Shown here: piece by piece, positions 1 through 6,809 of the stretch
Layout: each line of letters opens with the position of its first letter
Numbering within the stretch: position 1 is the stretch's first letter
NCBI GenBank assembly: GCA_964476625.1
Contig: CAYZBJ010000036.1
Coordinates: 1 to 37,173, forward strand
DNA from: JAMLIN01 sp964476625
Lineage (GTDB): Bacteria > Pseudomonadota > Gammaproteobacteria > Burkholderiales > Burkholderiaceae_E
Direction of reading: 5' to 3'
Length of the DNA stretch: 37,173 nucleotides
Translations under genes and position numbers: made by a program
The notes under the pieces: generated by a model
What the model was told of the DNA's origin: nothing
The model's input: the letters and a program-made list of their open reading frames with translations, nothing else
The model's database searches: none

Positions 1-562
1 GGTTGGCGAACTGCTGGTCGGGCAGCTGGTAGAGCTTGCCGTCGGGCCCGGTGGTGAACGACCTGCCCATGAAGTCGTCGAGGTCGAGCCCCGGATTGGT
101 GACCGCCTTGCCCTCGCCGGCCATCCAGTCGGACAGGTTGACCGCGAGCTGCAGGCGCGAATGGGTGCCGATGAGATCGGAATCGTTGACGTAGGCGTCG
201 TAGAGGTTGCGTCCCGTCTGCATCTGCGTCTGGACCGCCTGCACCACCTCGCCCTCGCCGAGCAGCTGGTGGTTGACCTTGATGCCGGTGATTTCCTCGA
301 ACGCGCGGGTCAGCGTCCTGGATTCATACTCGTGGGTGGGGATGGTCTCCGAGAGCACGTTGATCTCCATGCCCTTGAAGGGCTTGGCGGCCTCGATGAA
401 CCACTGCATTTCCTTGAGCTGCTCGTCCTTGGAAAGGACGGAAGGCTGGAACTCGCTGTCGATCCACTTCTTCGCTTCGTCCACCCCGCCGAAGGCCGGC
501 GTGGTGAAGAGAACGGTGACAGCCACGGCCATGACGGACGCTGTTAGCGTTCGGGTGTACAT
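1..562 (-). CDS. glpV: Glycerol ABC transporter periplasmic binding protein, GlpV-like (3' part outside window)
   Basis: Minus-strand gene running off the left edge, about 187 codons visible. It has a Sec signal peptide (MYTRTLTASVMA..., hydrophobic core, probable cleavage after TPAFG), then a mature start with KKWID, SEFQPSVLSKDEQLKEM and MEINVLSETIPTHEYESRTL. From memory these closely match rhizobial GlpV, the binding protein of the GlpSTPQUV glycerol importer. Start chosen at 562 because GGAGGAG lies 4-5 nt upstream. It is divergent from glpR-glpD, which supports glycerol or a related polyol as ligand; the permease and ATPase genes would lie to the left, unseen. Family assignment is firm; the exact ligand is inferred from the neighbours. 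Confidence 0.82.
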   Translation of the reverse strand, partial: MYTRTLTASVMAVAVTVLFTTPAFGGVDEAKKWIDSEFQPSVLSKDEQLKEMQWFIEAAKPFKGMEINVLSETIPTHEYESRTLTRAFEEITGIKVNHQLLGEGEVVQAVQTQMQTGRNLYDAYVNDSDLIGTHSRLQLAVNLSDWMAGEGKAVTNPGLDLDDFMGRSFTTGPDGKLYQLPDQQFAN

Positions 563-680
563 CGTCTCCTCCATAGTGGTGTTCGCCAGGCGCGACCGGG
601 ATTTCGTTGAACAAACCCGGAATTTTGCCTTGCGAACCCATGCTATGCTGGAAACAAAACGAAAGTCAATCGAATCAGAA
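563..680. promoter_or_regulatory. Divergent glpV/glpR control region with TTCG/CGAA half-sites
   Basis: The 118-bp divergent gap carries TTCG at 582-585 and 603-606 (21 bp apart, two helical turns). On the opposite polarity CGAA lies at 633-636, 660-663 and 671-674, the last two 11 bp apart. The core is the same one that is phased in front of glpD. A TATGCT hexamer at 644-649 is identical to the proposed glpD -10 and could serve glpR, but I see no good -35 for it. GlpR/DeoR proteins are known to bind TTCG-containing operators, so this is probably an autoregulatory site also controlling glpV. Confidence 0.5.
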
Positions 681-1499
681 ATGAAACCCGACCTGCAGCC
701 GCCCGCCTTGCCCCCGATCCCCACGCCGATGCAACCCCTCGCCCCCCGCCAGCAGGAGATCCTGCGGCTCGCCCGCGAACTCGGGCAGGTCGAGGTCGAT
801 GACCTCTCGGCCCGCTTCGAAGTCAGCCCGCAGACCATCCGCAAGGACCTCAACGAGCTTTGCGAAGCCGGGGTCCTGCAGCGATTCCACGGCGGCGCGA
901 TGGCGCCCTCGGGCATCGCCAACGTCGCCTACGAGGCCCGTCGCCAGCTCGCCACCGACGCCAAGCGCCGCATCGGCGCGCGCACCGCGGCCCTGATTCC
1001 CGACGGCTCCTCGCTGCTGCTCAACATCGGCACCACCACCGAGCAGGTCGCGATGGCCCTGCGGGCGCGCCGCGGCCTGATGGTGATCACCAACAACATC
1101 AACGTCGCCAACATCCTTCGTGGCTACACCCAGAACCAGGTGATCCTCGCCGGCGGGGTGGTCCGCCACAACGACGGCGGGGTAGTCGGCGAGGCGGCGG
1201 TCGACTTCATCCGGCAGTTCCGCGCCGACTATGCGGTCATCGGCACCTCGGCGATCGACGCCGACGGTTCGCTGCTCGACTACGACTATCGCGAGGTCAA
1301 GGTGGCGCGGGCGATCATCGAGGGCGCCCGGCGCAAGATCCTGGTCGCCGACAGCATGAAGTACGCGCGCTCGGCGCCGGTGCGCATCGGCCACATCTCC
1401 GAGATCGACCACTTCGTCACCGACGCACCGCCCCCGCCGTCGATCGCCCGGATCCTGGCCGACCACGAAGTCGCCCTCGAGGTCTGCACGGCCAGTTGA
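681..1499 (+). CDS. glpR: DeoR-family transcriptional repressor, GlpR-like
   Basis: 272-residue DeoR-family repressor from ATG 681; 256 residues if ATG 729 is used, which is closer to the family's usual length. The N-terminal winged helix-turn-helix contains RQQEILRLARELGQV followed by VSPQTIRKDLNELCEAGVL and the family RFHGGA motif. The C-terminal DeoRC sugar-phosphate sensor has the IGTTTEQVA loop and a GGVVRHNDGG segment. No strong ribosome site precedes either ATG; the frame is open further upstream (ATG 645), but that ATG overlaps the TATGCT box. Placement between glpV and glpD implies control of glycerol uptake and oxidation, probably with glycerol-3-phosphate as inducer (known for E. 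coli GlpR, inferred here). Confidence 0.82.
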   Translation: MKPDLQPPALPPIPTPMQPLAPRQQEILRLARELGQVEVDDLSARFEVSPQTIRKDLNELCEAGVLQRFHGGAMAPSGIANVAYEARRQLATDAKRRIGARTAALIPDGSSLLLNIGTTTEQVAMALRARRGLMVITNNINVANILRGYTQNQVILAGGVVRHNDGGVVGEAAVDFIRQFRADYAVIGTSAIDADGSLLDYDYREVKVARAIIEGARRKILVADSMKYARSAPVRIGHISEIDHFVTDAPPPPSIARILADHEVALEVCTAS

Positions 1500-1504
1500 T
1501 GGCC

Positions 1505-1578
1505 TTCGACATGGGTTCGAGCACCTTTCGAACAGCCTTCGTTTGGCTTTTCGTAAAATTTCGATATGCTTCATTTCG
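1505..1578 (+). promoter_or_regulatory. Helically phased TTCG operator array upstream of glpD
   Basis: Between the glpR stop (1499) and the glpD ATG (1601), TTCG tetramers begin at 1505, 1516, 1527, 1538, 1550, 1560 and 1575. The steps are 11, 11, 11, 12, 10 and 15 bp, so six of the seven copies face nearly the same side of the helix. Several copies extend to TTTCG or TTCGAAC. They overlap the candidate sigma-70 promoter. A cooperative DeoR/GlpR operator is the natural reading; binding by GlpR is an inference. Confidence 0.6.
1543..1570 (+). promoter_or_regulatory. Candidate sigma-70 promoter of glpD
   Basis: TTGGCT at 1543-1548 (4/6 to TTGACA) is separated by 16 bp from TATGCT at 1565-1570 (4/6 to TATAAT). 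It is embedded in the TTCG array, so array occupancy would block RNA polymerase. The segment is clearly more AT-rich than its surroundings. Confidence 0.4.
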
Positions 1579-1600
1579 AACCCCCTGAAGTGACGACGCG

Positions 1601-3286
1601 ATGAAGCACGAAGTGGCCGAGGCGGTGCGCGGCCGGGGCAACGCCGATATCCGGCAGCCGGACCGGGCCGGCCTGCTGGCGCGCCTCGCGTCCACTCCCA
1701 CCTGGGACGTCGCGGTGATCGGGGGCGGGGCAACCGGGCTGGGCGTCGCCCTCGACGCCGCCGCCCGCGGCTTCTCGGTCGTCCTGCTCGAAGCGGAGGA
1801 TTTCGCCAAGGGGACCTCGTCGCGCGCGACCAAGCTGGTCCACGGCGGAGTGCGCTACCTCGCCCAGGGCAACCTCGGGCTGGTCCGCGAAGCGCTCGCC
1901 GAGCGCCGCAACCTGCTCGACAACGCGCCCCATCTCGCCCAGGCGCTGCAGTTCGTCATGCCGGTCTACGGCCAGCGGGGCCGCTGGTTCGACAAATGGT
2001 TCTACGGCGCCGGGCTGGTGATCTACGACATGCTGGCCGGCCGGGCCGGCCTCGGCCGGACCCGCTTCCTCGGCCGGGCTGCTGCCGTCGCGGCGATCCC
2101 GGGCGTACGCACCGACGCGCTGGCCGGCGCCGTCGCATACTGGGACGGCATCTTCGATGATTCGAGGTTGGCGCTCACTCTCGCTCGAACCGCGATTGCA
2201 CATGGCGCCTGTGTGCTGAACCATTGTCGCGTCGAATCCCTGTCGCGCAGCGACAACCGGATCGACGGGCTCGAGGCGCTCGATACCGGGACGGGCGTCC
2301 GCCATCGGCTGCGAGCCCACTGCATCATCAATGCGACCGGTGTCTGGGTCGATGAAGTCCGACGCATGGATCGGCCAGCGGTCCAGGATATCGTCGCCCC
2401 CAGCCAGGGGGTGCACCTGGTGGTCGACCGCTCCTTCCAGCCGAGCGACCGGGCGATCCTGGTCCCTTCGACCGCCGATGGCCGGGTGCTCTTCGTGGTG
2501 CCCTGGATGGGCCACACCGTGCTCGGCACCACCGATACGCCCCGCGACGACCTTGCCATCGAGCCACGACCCTTCGAGGCAGAGATCGATTTCATCCTCG
2601 CCGAAAGCGCGAGGTACCTCGCCCGCGCCCCCCGCCGCGCCGATGTCCGGTCGATGTGGGTGGGCCTGCGCCCGCTGGTGCGTCCCGCCGACGGCGAGAC
2701 CGGCAATACCAAGAGCGTGTCGCGCGAGCACACGGTGCTGGTCTCCGACAGCGGCCTGGTGACGGTCACCGGCGGCAAGTGGACGACCTACCGGGCGATG
2801 GCCGAGGATGTCCTCGACGAATGCTTCGGGGCGGGCCTGCTGCCGGCTCGCCCCGGTGGCGTCACGGCCGGCCTGCGCCTGGCCGGGGCGCCCGCGGCAG
2901 GGTCGGCAACAGGAGTCGGCGCGAGATCCGCAGCGGGAACCGCACCCGATCCGGCCGCCACGGGATCGGTGACCGGCCTGCCCGGCCCGCACCTGTACGG
3001 CCTGGAGGCCGCCGAACTCGCGCGGCTGCCCGGGGCCGGGCGCGAACTCGCCCCCGGGTTCAGCGAGGCGATGGTGCGCTTCGCCGCCCGCCACGAGTAC
3101 GCCCGCAGCGTCGAGGACGTGCTGGCGCGACGCAGCCGGCTGCTCTTCGTCGACGCCCGCGCCGCGGCCGCGCTCGCCGACACCGTTGCCGCGATCCTGC
3201 GCGAGGAGCTGGGCGAGGGCTTCGACGCCGACGCTTCGGCCGCCGCCTTTCGCGAGCTGGCGGCGCAGTACCTGCCGCGGGTCTAG
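1601..3286 (+). CDS. glpD: Aerobic glycerol-3-phosphate dehydrogenase (FAD)
   Basis: 561 residues. Oxidises sn-glycerol-3-phosphate to dihydroxyacetone phosphate at the inner membrane, passing electrons to quinone. The N-terminal FAD-binding fold has VAVIGGGATGLGVALDAA (about residues 38-53) followed by the family signature GTSSRATKLVHGGVRYL (71-87). GTTDTPRDD and VTGGKWTTYRAMAEDVLDE mark the rest of the DAO-like core. The C-terminal domain follows a low-complexity Ala/Gly/Thr-rich linker at about residues 425-463 that E. coli GlpD (501 aa) lacks, explaining the extra length. It is co-oriented with glpR behind the TTCG array. Its TAG stop lies in a CTAG shared with the convergent acyl-CoA dehydrogenase gene. 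Confidence 0.95.
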   Translation: MKHEVAEAVRGRGNADIRQPDRAGLLARLASTPTWDVAVIGGGATGLGVALDAAARGFSVVLLEAEDFAKGTSSRATKLVHGGVRYLAQGNLGLVREALAERRNLLDNAPHLAQALQFVMPVYGQRGRWFDKWFYGAGLVIYDMLAGRAGLGRTRFLGRAAAVAAIPGVRTDALAGAVAYWDGIFDDSRLALTLARTAIAHGACVLNHCRVESLSRSDNRIDGLEALDTGTGVRHRLRAHCIINATGVWVDEVRRMDRPAVQDIVAPSQGVHLVVDRSFQPSDRAILVPSTADGRVLFVVPWMGHTVLGTTDTPRDDLAIEPRPFEAEIDFILAESARYLARAPRRADVRSMWVGLRPLVRPADGETGNTKSVSREHTVLVSDSGLVTVTGGKWTTYRAMAEDVLDECFGAGLLPARPGGVTAGLRLAGAPAAGSATGVGARSAAGTAPDPAATGSVTGLPGPHLYGLEAAELARLPGAGRELAPGFSEAMVRFAARHEYARSVEDVLARRSRLLFVDARAAAALADTVAAILREELGEGFDADASAAAFRELAAQYLPRV

Positions 3287-4437
3287 TTCGGCACCGCCCG
3301 CCGCCCCGCGCGATCGCGGGCGATGATGGTCTTCATGATCTGGGCGGTGCCGTCGCCGATCTGGAAGCCGAGCACGTCGCGCAGCCGCTGCTCCATCGGG
3401 CCGCGGTCGTAGCCGCCATGGCCGTGCATCAGCAGGCACTGGTGCACCACGTCGTAGGCGAGCTTCGGCCCCCACCACTTGCACATCGCCGCCTCGGCCG
3501 TATGCGGCAGGCCCTGGTCCTTGAGCCACAGGGTCTGCAGGCACAGCAGCCGGGCCGCCGCCACCTGGGTGTCGAGTTCCGCGAGCGGATGCGACACCCC
3601 CTGGAAGGCCGACAGCGGCGCGCCGAAGGCTTCGCGCTGGGCGACGTACCGCCAGGTTTCCTCGAGCGCGACCCGCGCCACCGCGAGCACCTGCAGCCCG
3701 ATGAGCGCGCGCGAGAAGTCGAAGCCCTGCATGACCTGCACGAAACCCTTGCCTTCGTCGCCGAGCCGGTGGTTCGCCGGCACCCGGACCTTGTCGAAGA
3801 AAAGCGAGCCGCGCCCGATCGCGCGCTGGCCATGGCAGTCGAAGCGGCTCCGGGTGAGACCCGGCGCATCGGCCGGCACCAGCAGCGCGGTCACGCCATG
3901 CGCGCCCGATTCGATGCTGCCGCTGCGGCCGAAGACGATGATCGCGTCGGCCTGGTCGGCCGCCGAGATCGAGGTCTTCTCGCCATCGACCACGTAGTCG
4001 TCGCCGTCGCGGCTAATCTTCAGGCGCAGGTTGGCCGCGTCCGAGCCGCCTCGCGGCTCGGTCAGCGCGATCGCCACCAGCGCTTCGCCGGCAACCAGGC
4101 GCCCGAGCAGGGGGCCGACGACCGCCGGATCGCCGTACTCGGCAAGGATCTGGCCGTTGAGCGAGGCGAGCAGGTTGATGTAGCTGATCGACAGGTCGGC
4201 GCGGGCAATCTCCTCGTGGATCACGCCGGCGGCGAGCCGGCCGGTGGCCTGGCCGCCGAACCGCTCGGGCAGCTCGGGCGCAATGAAGCCGAGCGCGCCC
4301 ATCTCGCGCATCAGGTCGCGATCGAGCACGCGGGTGCGATCGCGCTCCTGGAAGCCGGGGGCGACCCGCTCGGTCGCGAAGCGGCGCACCTGCCCGGCCA
4401 GCGCCTCGAGGTCGTCGTCGATGTAGGGATTGCGCAT
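3283..4437 (-). CDS. aliB: Acyl-CoA dehydrogenase, probably cyclohexanecarboxyl-CoA dehydrogenase (AliB-like)
   Basis: 384 residues, full-length acyl-CoA dehydrogenase. ALTEPRGGSD (124-133) binds FAD and substrate, and HGHGGYDRGPMEQRLRDV (338-355) is the C-terminal helical domain signature. In the position where most family members have the catalytic Glu (YEGT motif), this protein has IGDGT, i.e. Asp362. I recall Asp at this position in dehydrogenases acting on alicyclic CoA esters. Position just behind badI (20-bp gap) and badH makes oxidation of cyclohexanecarboxyl-CoA to cyclohex-1-ene-carboxyl-CoA the likely role. Electrons would go to ETF. Start ATG 4437 lacks a clear ribosome site and may rely on coupling to badI. 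A different branched or cyclic acyl-CoA substrate is possible. Confidence 0.78.
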   Translation of the reverse strand: MRNPYIDDDLEALAGQVRRFATERVAPGFQERDRTRVLDRDLMREMGALGFIAPELPERFGGQATGRLAAGVIHEEIARADLSISYINLLASLNGQILAEYGDPAVVGPLLGRLVAGEALVAIALTEPRGGSDAANLRLKISRDGDDYVVDGEKTSISAADQADAIIVFGRSGSIESGAHGVTALLVPADAPGLTRSRFDCHGQRAIGRGSLFFDKVRVPANHRLGDEGKGFVQVMQGFDFSRALIGLQVLAVARVALEETWRYVAQREAFGAPLSAFQGVSHPLAELDTQVAAARLLCLQTLWLKDQGLPHTAEAAMCKWWGPKLAYDVVHQCLLMHGHGGYDRGPMEQRLRDVLGFQIGDGTAQIMKTIIARDRAGRRAVPN

Positions 4438-4457
4438 GGTGTCGCTTCGCGCCGCGC

Positions 4458-5240
4458 CTACTTCGCGAAGCGGCGGAAGTCCGGCTTGCGCTTTTCCTTC
4501 AGCGCATTGACGCCCTCGCGCGACTCCTCGGTATCGTAGAAGAGCTTGAGCGCGTACATGCCGAGCCCCGCGATCCCCGCCTGGTGGGCGGTGTCCATGT
4601 TGAAGCTGCGCTTGGCGATCGCGATCGCGGTCGGGCTGCGCATGCAGAGCTCCTCGCCCCACTTCTGGACCTCGGCGTAGAGCTCCTCGGGGGCCACGCA
4701 CTTGTTGGCCAGGCCCATCTCGACGGCCTCGCGACCCGAATAGCGGCGGCACATGTACCAGATCTCGCGGGCCTTCTTCTCGCCGACGACGCGCGCGAGG
4801 AAGGCGGTGCCATAACCCGGATCGACCGATCCCATGGTCGGGCCGACCTGGCCGAAGATCGCCTTCTCGGAACAGATGGTGAGGTCGCAGATGGTGGCGA
4901 GCACGTTGCCGCCGCCGATCGCATAGCCCTGCACCCTGGCGATCACCGGCTTGGGCACGTCGCGGATCGCGGTGTGCAGTTCCTCCATCGGCAGCCCGAT
5001 GGTGCCGCGGCCGTCGTAGTTGCCCTCGTGCGCCGACTGGTCGCCGCCGGTGCAGAAGGCGCGGTCGCCGGCGCCGGCCAGCACGATCGCGCCGACCTCG
5101 CGATCGTAGCCGGCGCGGTTGAGTGCCCGGATGAGTTCGTCGCAGGTAACGCCGCGAAAGGCGTTCATCTTGTCGGGGCGATTGATCGTGATCCACGCCA
5201 CCCCGTTGCGTACCTCGTAGAGGATGTCCTCGAAATCCAT
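4458..5240 (-). CDS. badI: 2-ketocyclohexanecarboxyl-CoA hydrolase (BadI)
   Basis: 260 residues, crotonase superfamily, near identical in length to Rhodopseudomonas palustris BadI. It hydrolyses the ring of 2-ketocyclohexanecarboxyl-CoA to pimelyl-CoA. Visible motifs: INRPDKMNAFRG (19-30), the oxyanion-forming CTGGDQSAHEG (63-73) and YAIGGGNVLATICDLT (106-121), then GSVDPGYGTAFLARVVGEKKAREIWYM, whose Asp140 is the residue associated with ring cleavage in BadI and its MenB relatives. I recognise the sequence as BadI-specific rather than a generic enoyl-CoA hydratase. Start ATG 5240 has GAGG 7 nt upstream. It follows badH after a 95-bp gap containing three 9-bp repeats. Confidence 0.9.
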   Translation of the reverse strand: MDFEDILYEVRNGVAWITINRPDKMNAFRGVTCDELIRALNRAGYDREVGAIVLAGAGDRAFCTGGDQSAHEGNYDGRGTIGLPMEELHTAIRDVPKPVIARVQGYAIGGGNVLATICDLTICSEKAIFGQVGPTMGSVDPGYGTAFLARVVGEKKAREIWYMCRRYSGREAVEMGLANKCVAPEELYAEVQKWGEELCMRSPTAIAIAKRSFNMDTAHQAGIAGLGMYALKLFYDTEESREGVNALKEKRKPDFRRFAK

Positions 5241-5260
5241 ATCGTCGCCTCGTCGGTTCG

Positions 5261-5287
5261 GTCGAACAGGTCGAATAGATCGAACAG
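5261..5287. repeat. Three tandem 9-bp repeats in the badH-badI gap
   Basis: Plus-strand units GTCGAACAG (5261-5269), GTCGAATAG (5270-5278) and ATCGAACAG (5279-5287), two substitutions in total, 20 bp upstream of the badI start on the minus strand. They add a TTCGA core every 9 bp. Function unknown: an operator, a spacer or chance slippage are all possible. Confidence 0.6.
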
Positions 5288-5335
5288 GCCCGGTCGTGAC
5301 GATCGAATCGTCGACGACGGTGCTTGCCGCCGGGT

Positions 5336-6103
5336 TCACCCGGCCATCGTCAGGCCGCCCGAGACACTCAGCACCTGGCCGGTGACATAGGCGGCGTCGT
5401 CGCTCGCGAAGAACAGCAGCGCGCCGGGCAGGTCCTGCGGCTGGCCGATGCGCCCGAGCGGGATCGAGCGCCGGAAGGCTTCCTCGAGCTTCTCGGGATT
5501 GCCCGCGCCCTGCTTGTAGTCGGCGAACAGCGCCGTGTCGGTCGGCCCCGGGCAGACCACGTTGACCGTGATGCCGTGGCGCGAATGCTCGCGCGCGAGC
5601 GTCTTGGAGAAGGACACGATGCCGCCCTTGCAGGCGGCGTAGACCGCTTCGCCCGATGAGCCGACGCGGGCCGCATCGGAGGCGACGTTGACGATGCGCC
5701 CGGCGCGTCGCTCGACCATGCGCGGCAGCACCGCATGGTGCATGTGCAGGGCACCGACGAGGTTGATCGCGATCAGCCGCTCCCATTCGTCCGGCGTCGT
5801 CTTCGTGAACGGCTTGAAGACGTCCCAGCCGGCGTTGTTGACGAGGATGTCGATCGGACCGAGCCGGTCCTCGACGGCGGCGATCGCCGCGTCGACCTGC
5901 GAGCGATCGGTGATGTCGCAGCCGATCGCGATGGCCTGCGCGCCTTCGGCGGCGATCGCATCGGCGGTGCGTTGCGCCGAGGCCTCGTCGCGATCGAGCA
6001 CCGCGACCCGCGCGCCTTCGGCGGCGAAGCGCCGGCAGGTGGCTCCGCCGATGCCACCGCCGCCGCCGGTGATCACCGCGACCTTCGAATCGAGTCTGCC
6101 CAT
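5336..6103 (-). CDS. badH: 2-hydroxycyclohexanecarboxyl-CoA dehydrogenase (BadH)
   Basis: 255-residue classical short-chain dehydrogenase. It oxidises 2-hydroxycyclohexanecarboxyl-CoA to the 2-keto form with NAD+, supplying BadI. Cofactor motif TGGGGGIGGATCRRF (12-26), NNAGWDVFKPFT (89-100), catalytic Ser142, Tyr155 and Lys159 in ASDAARVGSSGEAVYAACKGG, and the C-terminal TGQVLSVSGGLTMAG. The segments AINLVGALHMHHAVLP and SDAARVGSSGEAVYAACKG match R. palustris BadH as I remember it. GGGAG lies 6 nt before ATG 6103. First gene of the badH-badI-aliB operon and divergent from badR, as expected for a BadR-repressed unit. Confidence 0.88.
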   Translation of the reverse strand: MGRLDSKVAVITGGGGGIGGATCRRFAAEGARVAVLDRDEASAQRTADAIAAEGAQAIAIGCDITDRSQVDAAIAAVEDRLGPIDILVNNAGWDVFKPFTKTTPDEWERLIAINLVGALHMHHAVLPRMVERRAGRIVNVASDAARVGSSGEAVYAACKGGIVSFSKTLAREHSRHGITVNVVCPGPTDTALFADYKQGAGNPEKLEEAFRRSIPLGRIGQPQDLPGALLFFASDDAAYVTGQVLSVSGGLTMAG

Positions 6104-6177
6104 GCTGGTCTCCCATGCCGCGCACAGCGGCTCAGCGGCCCGCCACGCGAGCCTCGGATAGCTTCTCGCCGAGGGCG

Positions 6178-6193
6178 ATATATGTCAATATAT
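6178..6193. promoter_or_regulatory. Candidate BadR operator in the badH/badR divergent region
   Basis: ATATAT (6178-6183), GTCA, ATATAT (6188-6193): a 16-bp inverted repeat in an otherwise GC-rich 145-bp divergent region. MarR-family proteins typically bind AT-rich palindromes of this size in divergent promoters. No clear -35/-10 pair was assigned. Binding by BadR is inferred from position. Confidence 0.5.
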
Positions 6194-6251
6194 TTGCCTA
6201 GTTTACGCAGACCACTATCGCCTGGCAAGATCTGCGAACAAGGGAGGCATG

Positions 6252-6767
6252 ATGAAGAATCCATTATCCAGCAACGAGGAAACACGGCTGGCATTGGCGA
6301 ATCGATTGTTCTTTCGCCTCTATCAATGTGCCAATATGCTGCATAAAACCGGGACGCGCGCCATCGAGGCGCACGGCCTGACCACCCAGCAATGGGCAGT
6401 GCTCGGCGCCCTCTCCCGGCCCCAGGTCGACGACGGCATGAAGCTCGGCGACCTGGCCCGCTACCTGATGGTGAGCCGCCAGAATCTCTCGGGCGTGGTC
6501 GGCCGGCTCGAACGCGACGGCCACGTCACCAGCACCCCCGATCCGAACGACCGGCGCTCCCGCCTGATCCGCATGACCGAGAGTGGCCGCGAGGTGTGGC
6601 TGCTCCATGCGGTGCCGCTGATCGCCGAGTACTACGAAGGCGCCCTCGAGGGCTTCGGCGTCAACGACATGGTCCACACGGTCCACTACCTGCTGCGGAT
6701 CCTCGAGAACATGCGCCGGCTCGATACCACCGGCGATGACGCCGGCGACGACACCGGGGATGCCTGA
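6252..6767 (+). CDS. badR: MarR-family transcriptional regulator, BadR-like
   Basis: 171 residues from the second of two consecutive ATGs: GGGAGG ends 4 nt before ATG 6252 but only 1 nt before ATG 6249. Winged-helix MarR fold with LTTQQWAVLGALSRP, the recognition region MKLGDLARYLMVSRQNLSGVVGRLERDGHV, and the wing PDPNDRRSRLIRMTESG. The N-terminal LANRLFFRLYQCANMLHKTGTRAIEAHGL resembles BadR of R. palustris. It is divergent from badH, so it probably represses badHI-aliB until a ring intermediate such as 2-ketocyclohexanecarboxyl-CoA appears (known for R. palustris BadR, inferred here). The C-terminal tail is Asp/Gly/Thr repetitive (DDAGDDTGDA). Confidence 0.8.
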   Translation: MKNPLSSNEETRLALANRLFFRLYQCANMLHKTGTRAIEAHGLTTQQWAVLGALSRPQVDDGMKLGDLARYLMVSRQNLSGVVGRLERDGHVTSTPDPNDRRSRLIRMTESGREVWLLHAVPLIAEYYEGALEGFGVNDMVHTVHYLLRILENMRRLDTTGDDAGDDTGDA

Positions 6768-6809
6768 GGCACCCCGGCGCCGACGCGCGGACGCCTTCGG
6801 GCCGCGACC

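Noticed and set aside
1511..1525. GGTTCGAG-like T-loop suggesting a tRNA near 1511
   Set aside because: No acceptor or anticodon stem can be folded around it; it is part of the TTCG array.
1571..3544. 657-codon minus-strand frame antisense to glpD
   Set aside because: No motifs or ribosome site; glpD on the plus strand has full family motifs.
6768..6809. Possible terminator between badR and the 6810 binding-protein gene
   Set aside because: Only a 5-bp CGCGG/CCGCG stem with a long loop and no T-run; too weak to call.
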